DNA from: Chrysemys picta bellii
Lineage: Eukaryota > Chordata > Testudines > Emydidae
Reading direction: 5' to 3'
Length of the DNA stretch: 64,000 bases
NCBI RefSeq assembly: GCF_011386835.1
Contig: NC_088809.1
Span: forward strand, 20,985,567 to 21,049,566
Under the pieces are notes generated by a model, which saw only the letters and a program-made list of their open reading frames with translations, was not told the origin of the DNA and searched no databases. A program made the translations under genes and the position numbers. Positions 9,785 through 20,380 of the stretch are shown here, piece after piece. How positions within the stretch are numbered: position 1 is the first letter of the stretch; each line of letters starts with the position of its first letter.

Positions 9785-10269
9785 CACCCTGAAAAGTTTT
9801 GGCTGAGAACAACATCTTTCAGTTTCAAAAATTGTTCGGTTTTCAGCTTGGGCAGTGGGGTAACTGAAAAAGTTGAAATTTTTCACTGAAAATTTTGCAG
9901 AAAACGTTTTTTTTCTCCTCTTTTCATCAACATTTTCCGCATTTAAATCCCTCCCTTTCCCCGACCAACTCTAGTTAATCTAAAACTCACCGTCTCCTGG
10001 CATAGAAAAGTATGTAGCATTGCTCACAACAGATTCAAGAAAGGTGTTCTCATTACACCTTGCAAATGGCCTCCTCTTACGAGGGTGTCCAAAATGAAAC
10101 TGTGTTGAGTGTTTTCATTCTTGGCTGTGGCTTCCTAGTGCCCACAGGGTGCTGAGAGAAAGAGCAAGTGTTGGGGATGTGGGGGCTGGAGATTTATTTG
10201 GGGATGACAAAATGTTGGTATATCTGGAGCTGAGGTTGGTCTAATATATCTCCTGGAACTATGGACTAT

Positions 10270-10510
10270 AGACTGGGGAAATGGGGACCACTGTGATAAT
10301 CTAATCTGACCTCCCGTATGATCCAAGCCAGAGACCTGCTCCAAAATATTTCTTGGGAGCAGAACTTTTAGAAAAAACAGCCCTTCTTGCTTTAAGAATT
10401 GTCAGGGGCGTAGAGTGCACCTGGCCCCCTGGTAAATTGTTCTAGTGGTTAGTTACTCTCACCGCTAAAAATGTACACCTTCATTCCAGTCTGAATTGGT
10501 TTAGCTTCAA
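10270..10510 (-). mobile_element. Old CR1 LINE 3' fragment
   Basis: The plus strand shows a diverged reversed CR1: GACCTCCCGTATGATCCAAGCC, TTTAGAAAAAACAGCCCTTC, CTTGCTTTAAGAATTGTCAG, GGTAAATTGTTCTAGTGGTTA and TTCCAGTCTGAATT. The same ancient subfamily occurs at 54240-54466. No open frame survives. Confidence 0.7.
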
Positions 10511-10913
10511 CTTCAGTTTCATCTTCTGTCTTTGATTCCAAGTTGGTAAACCCAGGGCGGGGCTAGGATCTGCCTTGAGTGGGGTTGGTGCTTCAAAAGC
10601 CGTGGCAACCAGGAGTTATCAATCTAAGTACTTCTTTGGCCCTCAGCCTTGTGGACCAAGAGGCTAATTAGCTGGATCTCCATTTAGCCTAATCTAGAGA
10701 GAGACGTGACAGAGGTGTGTCTGTGCTCCGGTAGGCTGGAGAGGTAGCTGCATACAAATGCTTGAAGGAGCTGCACTAAGCAAGTCTAGTTTAGGATTTT
10801 AATCAGGGAATAAGTGTTCATTTACTGCTGATTGTCTTGGTCATTCCATCCATTCATATCTTTTTTAAAGTGGTGTTGATCTTCTCTGTCTAATCTAGGA
10901 TTTTAGCCAATCC

Positions 10914-11606
10914 TGTGATGGGGTGTGTACCCCACACCAGCCCTGATAGGGCTAAGAAGGGCCGGAGAGGCCAATTAGGTCACCTGGCATCATCTGCCAG
11001 AGGGAGGGCCAGGGTTAATTGAGAGTGAAGCACAGCTGGGAGGCCTGGCTGAAAGCAGAAGATGGCTTCAGGGGAAGGAGGCTGCAGATTCTCTGGGCTG
11101 AGGGAGTCTGTCTGGGACAAGGAGGGGATCCCAGGGGGGAGAGTAAACCCTGAGATCCTACGCTGGAGTAAGGAGTCTGACAAGAGGCTAGGAAACGGGG
11201 AAGTAGCCCCAGAGAGCAGAATAGGAGCCCGTGGTCAGGAACAGGCATGGGTAGGGAGAGAGGCTGGGGAGGAAGGAGCCCAGGGAAACAGCAACAGGGA
11301 AGGGACTGAGCAGAGCTGGATTGCTGGTTAGAGGATCCCTGATCTGGAACCTGGTGTAGCGGACAGGCCCTGGGTCCCTCGGCACTGGTATAGGGGCACA
11401 GATCACTGTCTGGAGCAGGCATCTGACAGTGGTCCTGGGACTTTGTAACCCAGGAACGGGTGGACTAAAAGGGGACCTGGCAGGAGGGCCGAGTTACCAG
11501 AAGAGACTAACGCAGAGAGCGGAAGGGGGCCGCTGATGCTGCGGGAGCTACTTTCCCAGATCTAGACACGAGGAGGCACGTTAGGAGCCAGTGGGCACCC
11601 CTTACA
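10914..11606 (+). mobile_element. Solo LTR, 693 bp, perfect 5-bp duplication
   Basis: Begins TGTGATGGGGTGTGTACC and ends CACCCCTTACA, with AATCC directly repeated at 10909-10913 and 11607-11611. TG...CA termini and a 5-bp duplication are hallmarks of retroviral-type integration. The interior is purine-rich (GGGCCGGAGAGGCCAATTAGG early on) and encodes no gag, pol or env, so this is a solo LTR left by recombination. Confidence 0.93.
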
Positions 11607-11634
11607 AATCCACATGGTCAGAGCGGCTCCTACA

Positions 11635-11835
11635 CATTAATGAATTTGTCCTCACAACACCCCAAAAAGGGAAAGATCATTATCTGCAAGATGGGGAACT
11701 GAGGCCCAGTGAGACTAAGGCCCAGTGGAATTAGGCTCAGATTCTCTGAAAGGATTTGGCTCCTAAGTGACTGGTTTGAGGTCACACCGGGAGTGTGGGG
11801 CAGAGCCCAGAATTGAAGCTGCATATTCTGTGTCT
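11635..11835 (-). repeat. MIR/CORE-type SINE, diverged
   Basis: The plus strand reads as a reversed MIR-like element: CTCACAACACCCC, TTATCTGCAAGATGGGGAACTGAGG, then GTTTGAGGTCACACCGGGAG and GGCAGAGCCCAGAATTGAAGC. Between these lies an apparent partial duplication (AGTGAGACTAAGGCCCAGTGG). Confidence 0.65.
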
Positions 11836-11972
11836 TGACCACAAACCAGGCTTCCTCCACCTTTGGCGGTTTGGGTCGGTTATGGCAAATACCATGGGCG
11901 GCTTCAGCGTGTTCTTTCCACTTCTGGTCATTGTCTCCCCACTGTCACTGGCCTGGCATCTTTGTTTCACTC

Positions 11973-12058
11973 ATAGAAGATTAGGGTTGGCAGAGACCTC
12001 AGGAGGTCATCTAGTCCAACCCCTTGCTCAAAGCAGGACCAACCCCAACTAAATCACT
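11973..12058 (-). mobile_element. CR1 3'-end fragment
   Basis: The plus strand has GGTTGGCAGAGACCTCAGG, CATCTAGTCCAACCCC and GCTCAAAGCAGGACCAA, the reversed 3' end of the ATTCTATG-type CR1. Only the last 85 bp or so of the element are present. Confidence 0.88.
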
Positions 12059-13235
12059 CGTTACTTCAGATCAGGAACCGGGACAAGAGCCTGGGGGAAA
12101 GGATCCAAATTGCTCTTGTCCAGCTCCTAGAAATGCTACAAAACACCACAGGGGCAATGCCAGGGGGTGACCTTTGCCCCCACACTATTCCCCGGGACCA
12201 GTCAGGCTCGGTTTGTCAAGAGTGCCTCCACTTTCTCTGAAACCCTTCTATGAAAATCCATTGCCCTGGGCAGGCCTGTCACAGAAGTCATGACCAGCGG
12301 GAGGACAGTCGTGGGAAGAGGGGCACAGTCGTGGAGGACTGACTGTCTTTGACTAGCTTCTCCATCCCCATTTCACGAACTAAGCCAATCGAGGCCATTA
12401 GATACAACTCCAATTGGCTAGATTCTGTGCCCTCGGCTCTATCTGGCTGTAGTGGTGTCATGCCAGGCTGTTGGCACATACCTGGCATACGCCTGGTAGA
12501 TATGGCCTGTGTAGAAGGCTCCTTTTTGAGCACGGGGGACACACTAACAGCTCCTGAGCTGTGCCACCTCCTGATTTCTAGCCCCGGGGACACGGCCAGG
12601 GGAAAGGGGCACGTCCCCGGACTCCAGCAATTCCCAACTGCTGTAAAAGTCCTGGGAGGCTGTTTGCAGCCTGCATCACACAGAGCAGCACTGAGGCTGG
12701 TAGGGACGGGCACCGCAGCCTGACCGCTCCAGGATCAGGAAGGCATAAAGGTGTCCGAAAGCTACCTTTGTGCGCACACCCTTCTTTGAGCCTGGGTACA
12801 AGATCTGGCCCTAGGCCCGTTGCAAGTCCTCTGGGATCCTAGCAAACAGCACCCAGTAGGAAGGTTAGAGCAGAAATTACCAGCACATCAGTTGCCAGTG
12901 GGTTTAACACTGTAGCTAGAAGAGAAGAGAAACAGACGATGTTTTGGCCAGTCCCAGCTGTCCTCGGGTTGCACTTCCCATGGGCAGGTGCGGGTGGTGG
13001 AAACGCGATCCTTTAATCCCTCTTTTCCTGTCTGCCGTGTACATGCTTGAGCCGCGATCCAGTTTCCTTTTAACTCTGAGCTAAGTGTCAGAGGATTTGA
13101 TTGCGATTGGCGTGATCTCTGCTTGTGTCTTCAGCCCCCTCTCGGGCACCTGTGGGGACGCCTGCCATGGGAACAAGAGCTTTGAATTCAGGGATCTTTT
13201 CTCCCCATCCTTGGAGAATGGGGCAGAGACTGGCC
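12059..13235. other. Unique sequence, no gene seen
   Basis: Overlapping frames at 12288-12723 on both strands (124-141 codons) have no recognisable motif. I find no splice-bounded exon or repeat here. Confidence 0.4.
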
Positions 13236-13312
13236 TAACTCTGCTCTCACTGAGGTCAGCGGGAGTGTGACCAGCGACTTCAATGAGAGCAGAGTCAGGC
13301 CAGGGCTGAATC
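13236..13312. repeat. Dispersed 'ACTTCAATGAGAGCAG' motif repeat
   Basis: Contains a near-palindrome in which CACTGAGGTCAGCGGGAG is followed by GCGACTTCAATGAGAGCAG and AGTCAGGCC. Relatives of this text occur at 17355-17410, 19207-19276, 31465-31525, 34312-34345, 35598-35642, 37164-37262 and 38411-38499. It is an old dispersed sauropsid repeat that I cannot name. Confidence 0.5.
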
Positions 13313-14559
13313 CTCTGTGGTACCTACCAGTGCCAGCTGTGCTGGGGGGTGGCAACGGGACGCTGGAGGGGGAGCCTGAGCCAAGCCATCCCAGACAGGA
13401 GCTCGAAGAAAAGTGGGGGCTGCCAGTGCATCAGGGCGGAGGTGTCGTGCCCAGGACATGGCCAGGGCGTTCGACTGTGCAGCTCCACAGGCCGTGTATG
13501 TCTGCCCCCAGTGGGGCTTTGCCATCCCCCTGATAACCGACTTTGCTCCTCCCCGTGACAATTGCTTGGCTTGCGCCAGGGTCTAGGCTTTAACTTTCCC
13601 ATCAAATCTCTCCCTGGGTAAATCTAGCAAAGCTCTGACAACACTCGCAGGCGAGGCAAGGGCACTTGCTACACACACAGGAGGGAGCTAGCACTGAATC
13701 CCCGATGTCAGCATGCGGCTTCCCCCGCTCAGAAAGCCTGCGAGGCTGGGGCCAGAGCCTCCTCCCCTTTGCACAGTCACAGCAAGGACTGAAAGCCACC
13801 TTGAGGATTCCCCTACAATAGGAGAATCCTCCGGAGGAGGGCTGGCACGTCCCTTTCCCTTCCCCTATACAGGGTAACGGCATTCCAGGGGATGGCATGG
13901 GGCAAGAGAGGGCAATCCTGTAACTTGGGAGCCACTGGGGCAAGTTAGAGCAGCTCTGAGACTGCTCCAAATCATGCTAAGGGTGGTTTGCCCGAGATCA
14001 GAAGAGAGCACAAAGAAGGCCCCTCCATGCTCTCTGGGGATCAAGCACATGGTCTCCCTCAGTTTATTAGAGTTGCAGCAGCGTGAAAGGCAGTGAGCGC
14101 CCCTCTGCCCCTCCTGGAGAGTCTAGTCCGCTCAGAGCCTCCCAACCCCCTGTCCTGCAGGAAGAGAAGCCCCTTTGAGAACCGTTCTTCAGTAGGATTC
14201 GCCCTGCGTGGGGCAGGTTGGACATTAACATGGCTCGAGGGCTGTCACACACTCTCTTCCCAGCGTGACAAGTCAGAGCGACCCTCGGGGACTGTGCGAG
14301 AGCTCAGCACAATGAAATCACAGCCTGGAGAGCTGGCCACTGACCCCAGTTCAGGCCCAGAGTGCTCAGCTACAAGCTAAAAGGGAACTGTGTCCTGCCG
14401 CCTCTGCAATAACCAAAGGTGCTGGGAGCTGGTCAGAGAGCAGGACGGGGGCAGCACTGTGAACCAGCCCAAGGTGCTCACGGAGCAACACCCCTAATGG
14501 CCCGCATTCATTCTCTTGGATGCAGGGATGCTCCTCCAGGCCATGCACTGAACTGGCTC
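13313..14559. other. Unique sequence, no gene seen
   Basis: Several overlapping frames on both strands (up to 122 codons at 13602-13970, minus) lack recognisable domains. No repeat identified. Confidence 0.4.
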
Positions 14560-14570
14560 ACGGGCATGTG

Positions 14571-14740
14571 CTCTGCTGCCCCCTACTGGTGGAATCCTAG
14601 CTGCTCATCCGAGTGTCATAGGGCTTGTACTGCTAATGCCAAGTGGTGATCCTTCTGTGGCACCACTGCCCCTACTGGATGGAATCAGACCCGCTCGTCT
14701 GGAAGTCCCAGGTGCTACCATGGGCACAAGAGGCCCACAC
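14571..14740. repeat. Two diverged tandem copies carrying a CTCF-like site
   Basis: TGCCCCCTACTGGTGGAATC near 14577 and TGCCCCTACTGGATGGAATC near 14666 begin two diverged copies about 90 bp apart. The following words (GCTGCTCATCCGAGTG, CCGCTCGTCTGGAAGT) also match. The first copy holds a full CTCF-like core; the second is weaker. Confidence 0.5.
14575..14589 (-). promoter_or_regulatory. CTCF-like motif
   Basis: The minus strand reads CCAGTAGGGGGCAGC, an essentially perfect match to the vertebrate CTCF core consensus. Minus orientation. Binding is not shown. Confidence 0.5.
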
Positions 14741-14884
14741 TGATGTTTTTAGACCAGGAGGACCCAGGCTCTATCCCTGCTAGCGGCGTGAAGGTCACTG
14801 GCTGACGGTGTAGCGACAGGCTAGGGGGGATCGTTACCGACTTTACATGTGTATAACAGTCCACTTTGTAGTAGAGTGTCAATA

Positions 14885-15130
14885 TGCTTTGCAAATATTA
14901 ATTCACAACACCTCGGCGAGGCAGGCAGGGCTTATTTTCCCCATGGTACAGGTAGGGAAACCGAGAGGGGAAATTGAGTGGCTGAGGGTCTCACGGCAAG
15001 TTGTGGCAGCTTGGTGACTACAAGCCAGGAGCCCAGATTCCCAGTATCCTGCTCTAAACAGAGAACCGCATTCACCCCGGTGCCAGGAATAGAACCCAGG
15101 AGTCCTGACTCCCAGGCTCCAAACGCTAGG
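14885..15130 (-). repeat. MIR/CORE-type SINE plus a second SINE head
   Basis: The plus strand shows a reversed SINE tail (ATTAATTCACAACACCTCGGCGAGG), core (TTATTTTCCCCATGG, GGGAAACCGAGAGG) and head (CAGGAGCCCAGATTCCC). A second head-like stretch, AATAGAACCCAGGAGTCCTG, follows at about 15085-15125. Confidence 0.7.
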
Positions 15131-15935
15131 TCCCCATCTTTCGCAAGGTAATCAGCACTTTCTTGTTTGGTTGGTTTTTTTCCCAGCCGCGGCCACTGAT
15201 TATTTCTAAAGCTGTTGGCTCCCTTTGCAATGACACACTCAGTTTGGAGGAGGCTGGAGCAGAGTTTGCCAATCCGGGCACCATCCAGGCACAGGGTATG
15301 GCCTGAGCTTTTATCTTGAGGGACACTGACGCCTTCAACCAGCTCGCAAGGCCAACGCACGCCCAAGGGGACCCTGCCTCTTTCTCTTCCACTACAGGAG
15401 ATCAGGAGATGGGACAGACAGCAGCAAGACAGCAGGTCTGGAAGCTGGTGGTACCGATCCATCCATCGGATTCCGGTCAACGCTACCTCCTCTGATGGGA
15501 AACACCCAGTTGTGGAGGGCAGAGAATTCCCTGCATCTCAGAGTCAGGGGGTCATGTTTGGACCTTGTCAGATAGTCTTCGACAAAACGACTAGTCGCGA
15601 AAAGCACCAATTCGTCAAAGCTGAAAGGGGTCACGGGAAAGGATCGGCTTGGATGAATTTTCTGATGTGAAAAAACGTTTTAAAATTGGCAAAACGGGCT
15701 CTTGGTTACGGAGGGTCCCATTACCCTCTCACTCTTCCCCCAGTGTTCTCTAATGCTTTGTCCGGCAATGTTCCTGTCACCTGTGGGGACTGAACCCGCA
15801 AACTCTGCATCTAAAACATGAGTAGCAGACTCAAAAACTGCTATACGGGCCTTAGCCACTACAGGCAGACAAGGAGCCCCACATGATGGCACTGTGGGTT
15901 ATGTGCTATTATTTTACTAAGTTCAGACATTAGCT
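15131..15935. other. Unique sequence, no gene seen
   Basis: A minus frame of 182 codons (14932-15480) runs out of the SINE antisense and is not a gene. A GAACCCGCAAACTCTGC word near 15792 may be a SINE remnant. Confidence 0.4.
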
Positions 15936-16042
15936 GGGAGGAAGGATGGCCTAGTGGTTAGGGCAGAAGCCAAGGACTAGGGAAACCTGGGTCCAATTCC
16001 TTGCTGTACCACAGACTTCCAGTGTGACCTTGGGCAAGGATG
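15936..16042 (+). repeat. tRNA-derived SINE, 5' part (interrupted)
   Basis: A Pol III-type head with A-box-like TGGCCTAGTGGTTAGGGC and B-box-like GGGTCCAATTCC, followed by CACAGACTTCCAGTGTGACC and TTGGGCAAG. The sequence then breaks into a CR1 and resumes at 16240. Confidence 0.85.
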
Positions 16043-16238
16043 GTGGAGGATGGTGAAGCACTGGAATGGGTTACCGAGGGAGGTGGTGGAATCTTCTTCC
16101 TTAGAGGTTTTTAAGGTCAGGCTTGACAAAGCCCTGGCTGGGATGATTTAGTTAGGATTGGTCCTGCTTTGAGCAGGAGGTTGGACTAGATGACCTCCTG
16201 AGGTCCCTTCCAACCCTGAGATTCTATGAGTCTGTGAT
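16043..16238 (+). mobile_element. CR1 3' end inserted in a SINE
   Basis: Plus-strand end of the CR1 ORF (GTGAAGCACTGGAATGGGTT, then GAGGTTTTTAAGGTCAGGC) and 3' UTR (TTTGAGCAGGAGGTTGGACTAG), ending GAGATTCTATGAGTCTGTGA. It is 5'-truncated to about 200 bp and lies inside a SINE whose halves flank it. Confidence 0.93.
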
Positions 16239-16395
16239 CTGGGCCTTCCTAGGCCTCAGTTGTCCATCTGTAAAATGGAGACAATAGCATTTCCCCCCTT
16301 CATAGGGGTGTTGTGAAAGGAAAAATACATCACAGATTGTGAAGTGCTTTGAGATCTACAGACGAAAAGCACTGTTACTGTGAGACTAATGGCAA
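16239..16395 (+). repeat. tRNA-derived SINE, 3' part
   Basis: Continues the element at 15936: GCCTCAGTTGTCCATCTGTA, AAATGGAGACAATAGC, GGGGTGTTGTGAAAGG and GTGAAGTGCTTTGAGATCTA. These are the core and tail of a MIR/CORE-type SINE. Confidence 0.85.
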
Positions 16396-18249
16396 GGAGC
16401 TCTTGGCTCTCCTTGTCTGAAGAGCCATACTACAAATCCGATCCTGCCTGGGCTAGGAGCGCAGGATTGGCTCCCACAGCTGTCTTATTCTCCAGTCCTC
16501 CCCCGGTCTCCATCACTTTGCACGCCATCAGTCAGTGATTCAGTCCATGTATTAGATAATCCCCTAATGACATCTTGATCAACTAGTTTATTGATGCCCC
16601 ATTTTCTGAGTTCCCTTCCCCAGAGCCGTTTTTACAAGGCCTCCACTACTTCCAATTGTCCAAAGCACTTTTCCCCATTTCTCTTGATAAAGGCAGATTT
16701 TAAAAAGCTGTTCAGCATCTCACTCATTTTAGAGCCATCATGTGTTTCATCTCTCTTATTGTTTAGTAAATGGCCTACTTTCTAGCACTTCCTTTCCCCT
16801 GAGACAGCCATAAAAACCTTCCTTATTCCTCTTAACTAATTTCTCTAGCATTCACTCGTTCTGTCTGTCTCTAATTATTGGATTCCTGCCCATATCTTTT
16901 CCTTGCCAGCTTTGCATGTCTTCCCGTTTGGATTCCTTTAAACGTTGACCTTCATTTTATTTAAGCAGGGAAGGCAGCGATTCCCAGTGGTTACGGTGGA
17001 CAACTCAGAACCAAAGATGATGGTTCTAGCTCCAGCTGTGGCCACACCTTTTTGAGTCACTTTCAGGACGTTACATTCCCCAAGGCTGACCGGATTCCCC
17101 AGGGTTCAGCACCCACAATCAGGGACAGATTTTCCACTGAGCTCATGGCAGTTGGGGGCTGAGATCTTCCTGACTCTTCCATAGGGCTCTGGGAGAGGGA
17201 GACGATGATGGGCACCTCCTTCCCAGCACCCGTGGTTGGCCCTTGGCTCTCCCTACCCTGCTCTCCAGTGGGCCTTCCCAGCTATCTATGGGGCTGGGGA
17301 CATAACTGCATTAAGAAGGGGGAGTTCCACAAGAGAGGAACACATGAATTTCAGGCTACACTGAAGTCCATGGCAAACTCCTGTTGACCTCAGCGGGGCC
17401 TGGATTTAACCCCATGGCCCTAGTGTTAGCTAAAGGGCCTGGCTCAGTGGAACTGCTTGCTTGAGGAAAGGCTGCAGGATCAGGCCCCATTATCACCCAA
17501 TCCACACCACCCCCATGACACTGACCACAGAGGTGTCTTCCCCCAACCCCCGTGGGGTGCATGGCCTGCACAGAGCATGAATGGATGGAAGCCGAACGCC
17601 ATGGTCCAGCCAGGGCTGGGTCAGTCCCTCCCTGTTGGTATGTCCCTGCTCTCCCACTCACTCCTGTTCACTGGGCATCTGCCAAGGGAGGGTAGCAGGC
17701 ACCTTCCCATCCCATCCTCCCCCAGCCACATTCCCTCCATGGCCCCTTCCTCTGAGTAGCAACAGCCACCATCCCGGCGGTGTGTCAGCCACCGATTTTC
17801 TCTGCTGCTGCTGGACCCAGCCTGCCAAGCGCTCCATTCCCAGTGCTCCAGCCTCCAACGTGACCCAGGCACCACAATCTGAGCTAGCATCACCAGAAGC
17901 ACCATGCTAATTGGCTGGCCTGGCCCCGGCACTGGGCTTGCGTCCCATTGCTGAAATTGCTTCCCCTTTACAGCTGCGTTGTAGCGTTTGTTTTGTTTTC
18001 TCCTCCGCGTGTCTCCAAGGCCATCCCTGGCATGTGTGCAAACTTCAGCCCAGCCTGGCACCTCTATCCTGATGCAGGTGGGGCGGAACATCTGAAGGTA
18101 CCAAAGCACAGCAGGTGGCCAACCTCCATGGCCAACCTCCCCAGCCAGCTGTCTGGCAGGTGGCTTGTCTTCTAAGGAACCCGCTGGACAAAACAAGCTG
18201 TGAAACGTGAGCATTGAGTTCCTGTTGCTAGGCAGAGGATTGCGCTGGT
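16396..18249. other. Unique sequence, no gene seen
   Basis: The stretch at 16540-16960 is AT-rich and pyrimidine-rich, possibly an old CR1 remnant (GGCCTACTTTCTAGCACTTCC). A minus frame of 197 codons at 17621-18214 has no recognisable domain. Text at 17355-17410 matches the dispersed ACTTCAATGGGAG-type repeat. Confidence 0.4.
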
Positions 18250-18273
18250 TCTATCTAATCTATCTATCTATCC
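18250..18273 (+). repeat. (TCTA)n microsatellite
   Basis: A short imperfect run, TCTATCTAATCTATCTATCT and onward. Confidence 0.9.
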
Positions 18274-19705
18274 CCATCCACCCCCTCTATCTACCTATCA
18301 CTAGTTCATCTCCGATGTCTGTCTCAGGCATCTGCCCCTGTGGGATCTAGGTGCTGGGGTAACTGGCCTTGGCATAGCTACAAACACAGCCCCAGAATAG
18401 TCAACCGGAGAGCAGCTGGTTCCGTCCCATCCTGACTAACCTCCAGGTCGAGCTCTTGGAGCCAGCCCTGTACCCCCTCAGGTGTGCACGCTGGGGCGGG
18501 GAGGTGCTCCTCGCTGCTCCCTGAGTGGTTCTGAAGCCCAGGCGTGCACTCGCCCCCGGCCCCTGCTGTCCTTATTTCCCACAATGCTCTCCACCCACGT
18601 GTCTCAAGCTTGATCAGGGACCCACTCCTGCAAACGTGGGCAGGGGGAACCAAATATTTTTTACCCAAATCCTCTAGAAATGTGGTTGAAATTTCATCCA
18701 AAAAAATGGAAAAGGTCTGTGAACAGTTGTTGGGGGGGGGGGGGAGAAAAATGTTTTGTTTCATTTCTAAATTTGTAGCAAACCTGATTGATTGATTGCT
18801 TTCCGACCAGCGGTCCCTGCAGGTACTCAGCATTACAGGGTTGTGAGAGTCCCCGGCCTGTTCTGCAGACCTAAGACATTTGGATCAAGATCTTGGGGGG
18901 GATCCTCATCTTAGGAGCTGTGACAATTTGAAGATCTGCCCTTGGACTTGAGGTGCTTATCGGAACCTCCCCAGGGTCATTTCTAGTCTGTGAAACCCTC
19001 CAGAGAAGAGACGACGTCCTGCCTGGCCTGAGAAAGCTGATGATCGCAGGGCAGCGTCCTCAGCTCCACCCGCGTAGCCCCGTTTCCTTCAAATTCCAAC
19101 AGCAATATCAACTCTGCCTTCTAAGTAAAGCCTCCCTGACACCTGTGCAAGCTCACTGAAACGATGGAGCAGCACGGACGAAACACAGGGCAGCATCTGG
19201 CCCTGCAATTGGCACTCAGGGCCTGAGCCCATTGAAAGTTTCACTGATTTCAGCAGGCTTCGGATCAGGCTCTGAGTTACCAATTCAGCGAACGATGCTC
19301 CAGTCGGGAAAGAATCCGGCTTGCTGTCCCACTGCCGTGTTGAGTATTACGCTTGTTTTGACAGTAGCGCCAGCCGCCTGGCCGCAGACTAGAAATCAAA
19401 TGGGCAGCAAGGAGCCGTTTTTACGTAGTCTATTTCCAGCGTAGACCTGCACTTTAAAAACATTTGTTCCTAACAGCCAGCGGTTCAGCATCCCTGTTCT
19501 CACTCCAGTCAAAGGCCCCCCAGGAAGCTTGGCTCTGAGAAGTGCTCTGAGAAGTGCTGTCCCAAATTTCTCTTATGTGGAGCCCGGCTGTATGCTAAGC
19601 TGGGGGATCAAGGCATTTTCATGCCATTATCATCTGGTTCTGCGTCAAGACACGGGTGCTTTTTTTTAACATCTATTTACTCTTAAAATATCACTTCCAG
19701 AGCCC
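18274..19705. other. Unique sequence, no gene seen
   Basis: A run of 13 G lies at 18732-18744. A tandem duplication GCTCTGAGAAGT occurs near 19535-19555. Text at 19207-19276 (GCCCATTGAAAGTTTCACTG, then TTTCAGCAGGCTTCGGATCAGG) belongs to the dispersed repeat described at 13236. Confidence 0.4.
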
Positions 19706-19830
19706 TAGGGTGACCAGATGTCCTGATTTTATAGGGACAGTCCTGATTTTTGGATCTTTTTCTTATATAGGCTCCTATTACCCCCCCACCCCCTGTCCCG
19801 ATTTTTCACACTTGCCGTCCGGTCACCCTA
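19706..19830 (+). mobile_element. hAT-type MITE, 125 bp, TAGGGTGACC family
   Basis: Flanked by perfect 8-bp repeats CAGAGCCC (19698-19705 and 19831-19838). Ends are TAGGGTGACCAGA and TCCGGTCACCCTA, a 10-bp perfect terminal inverted repeat. Inside are GTCCTGATTTT twice and CCTGTCCCGATTTTTCACAC. A second copy in the opposite orientation lies at 60809-60913. Confidence 0.95.
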
Positions 19831-20019
19831 CAGAGCCCAAACTTTCCGCATGAGGCCGAGTGGTCAGTTTAACCCCTGCTGATGGGAATCCTTCAGAGAC
19901 ATTTTGAGAGGCTTATTTCGGGCCTAAACTTTAATCTCCCCGAGGACTTTTTTCCTATGGGGGAAAAAAAGGATTTGTCTTAACTAGGGAGTACGGGGGC
20001 TCCTCTTGCAGAGGTAGTT

Positions 20020-20172
20020 TATAGAATATCAGGTTGGATGGAACTGCAGGAGATATCTAGTTCAACCCACTGCTCAAAGCAGGCCCAATCCCCAACTAGC
20101 TCCTTCAAGGATTAAACTCACAACCCTGGGTTTAGCAGGCTAATGCGCAAACCACTGAGCTATCCCTCCCCC
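20020..20172 (-). repeat. tRNA-headed SINE with CR1 tail
   Basis: On the minus strand it starts with GGGGGAGGGATAGCTCAGTG (A box) and has GTGAGTTTAATCC (B box), then about 80 bp identical in type to the CR1 3' end (GCTTTGAGCAGTGGGTTGAA...GATATTCTATA). This matches the known turtle arrangement in which a tRNA-derived SINE borrows a CR1 tail for mobilisation. Nearly full length, about 150 bp. Confidence 0.92.
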
Positions 20173-20212
20173 ACACTGAGCCAGCCCTTGCTTTGCGCTG
20201 CTGTCATGCAGC

Positions 20213-20380
20213 ACAAGGGAAGGGCTGTCTAGTGGCTAGAGTATTCCTCTGGGCTATGAATGACTCCGGTTTAGTGCCCTATTTTGCCACAGACTTCCCG
20301 TGGGACCCTTGGCAAGACACTTAGCTCCCCATATGTGATGTGGGGACCACAGCAATTGCCATTGCTGCGAGGATAGACAC
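20213..20380 (+). repeat. MIR/CORE-type SINE, 5' part (interrupted by LTR)
   Basis: Head with GCTGTCTAGTGGCTAGAG (A box) and core TTTTGCCACAGACTTCC...CTTGGCAAGACACTTAGC, ending GCTGCGAGGATAGACAC at the LTR. It continues at 21447. Confidence 0.85.

Noticed and set aside
20020..20172. A-box and B-box as a functional tRNA gene
   Set aside because: The tRNA-like head lacks a full cloverleaf and is fused to a CR1 tail, so it is a SINE. The same applies to 15936, 20213, 24655, 39716, 43303 and 58735.
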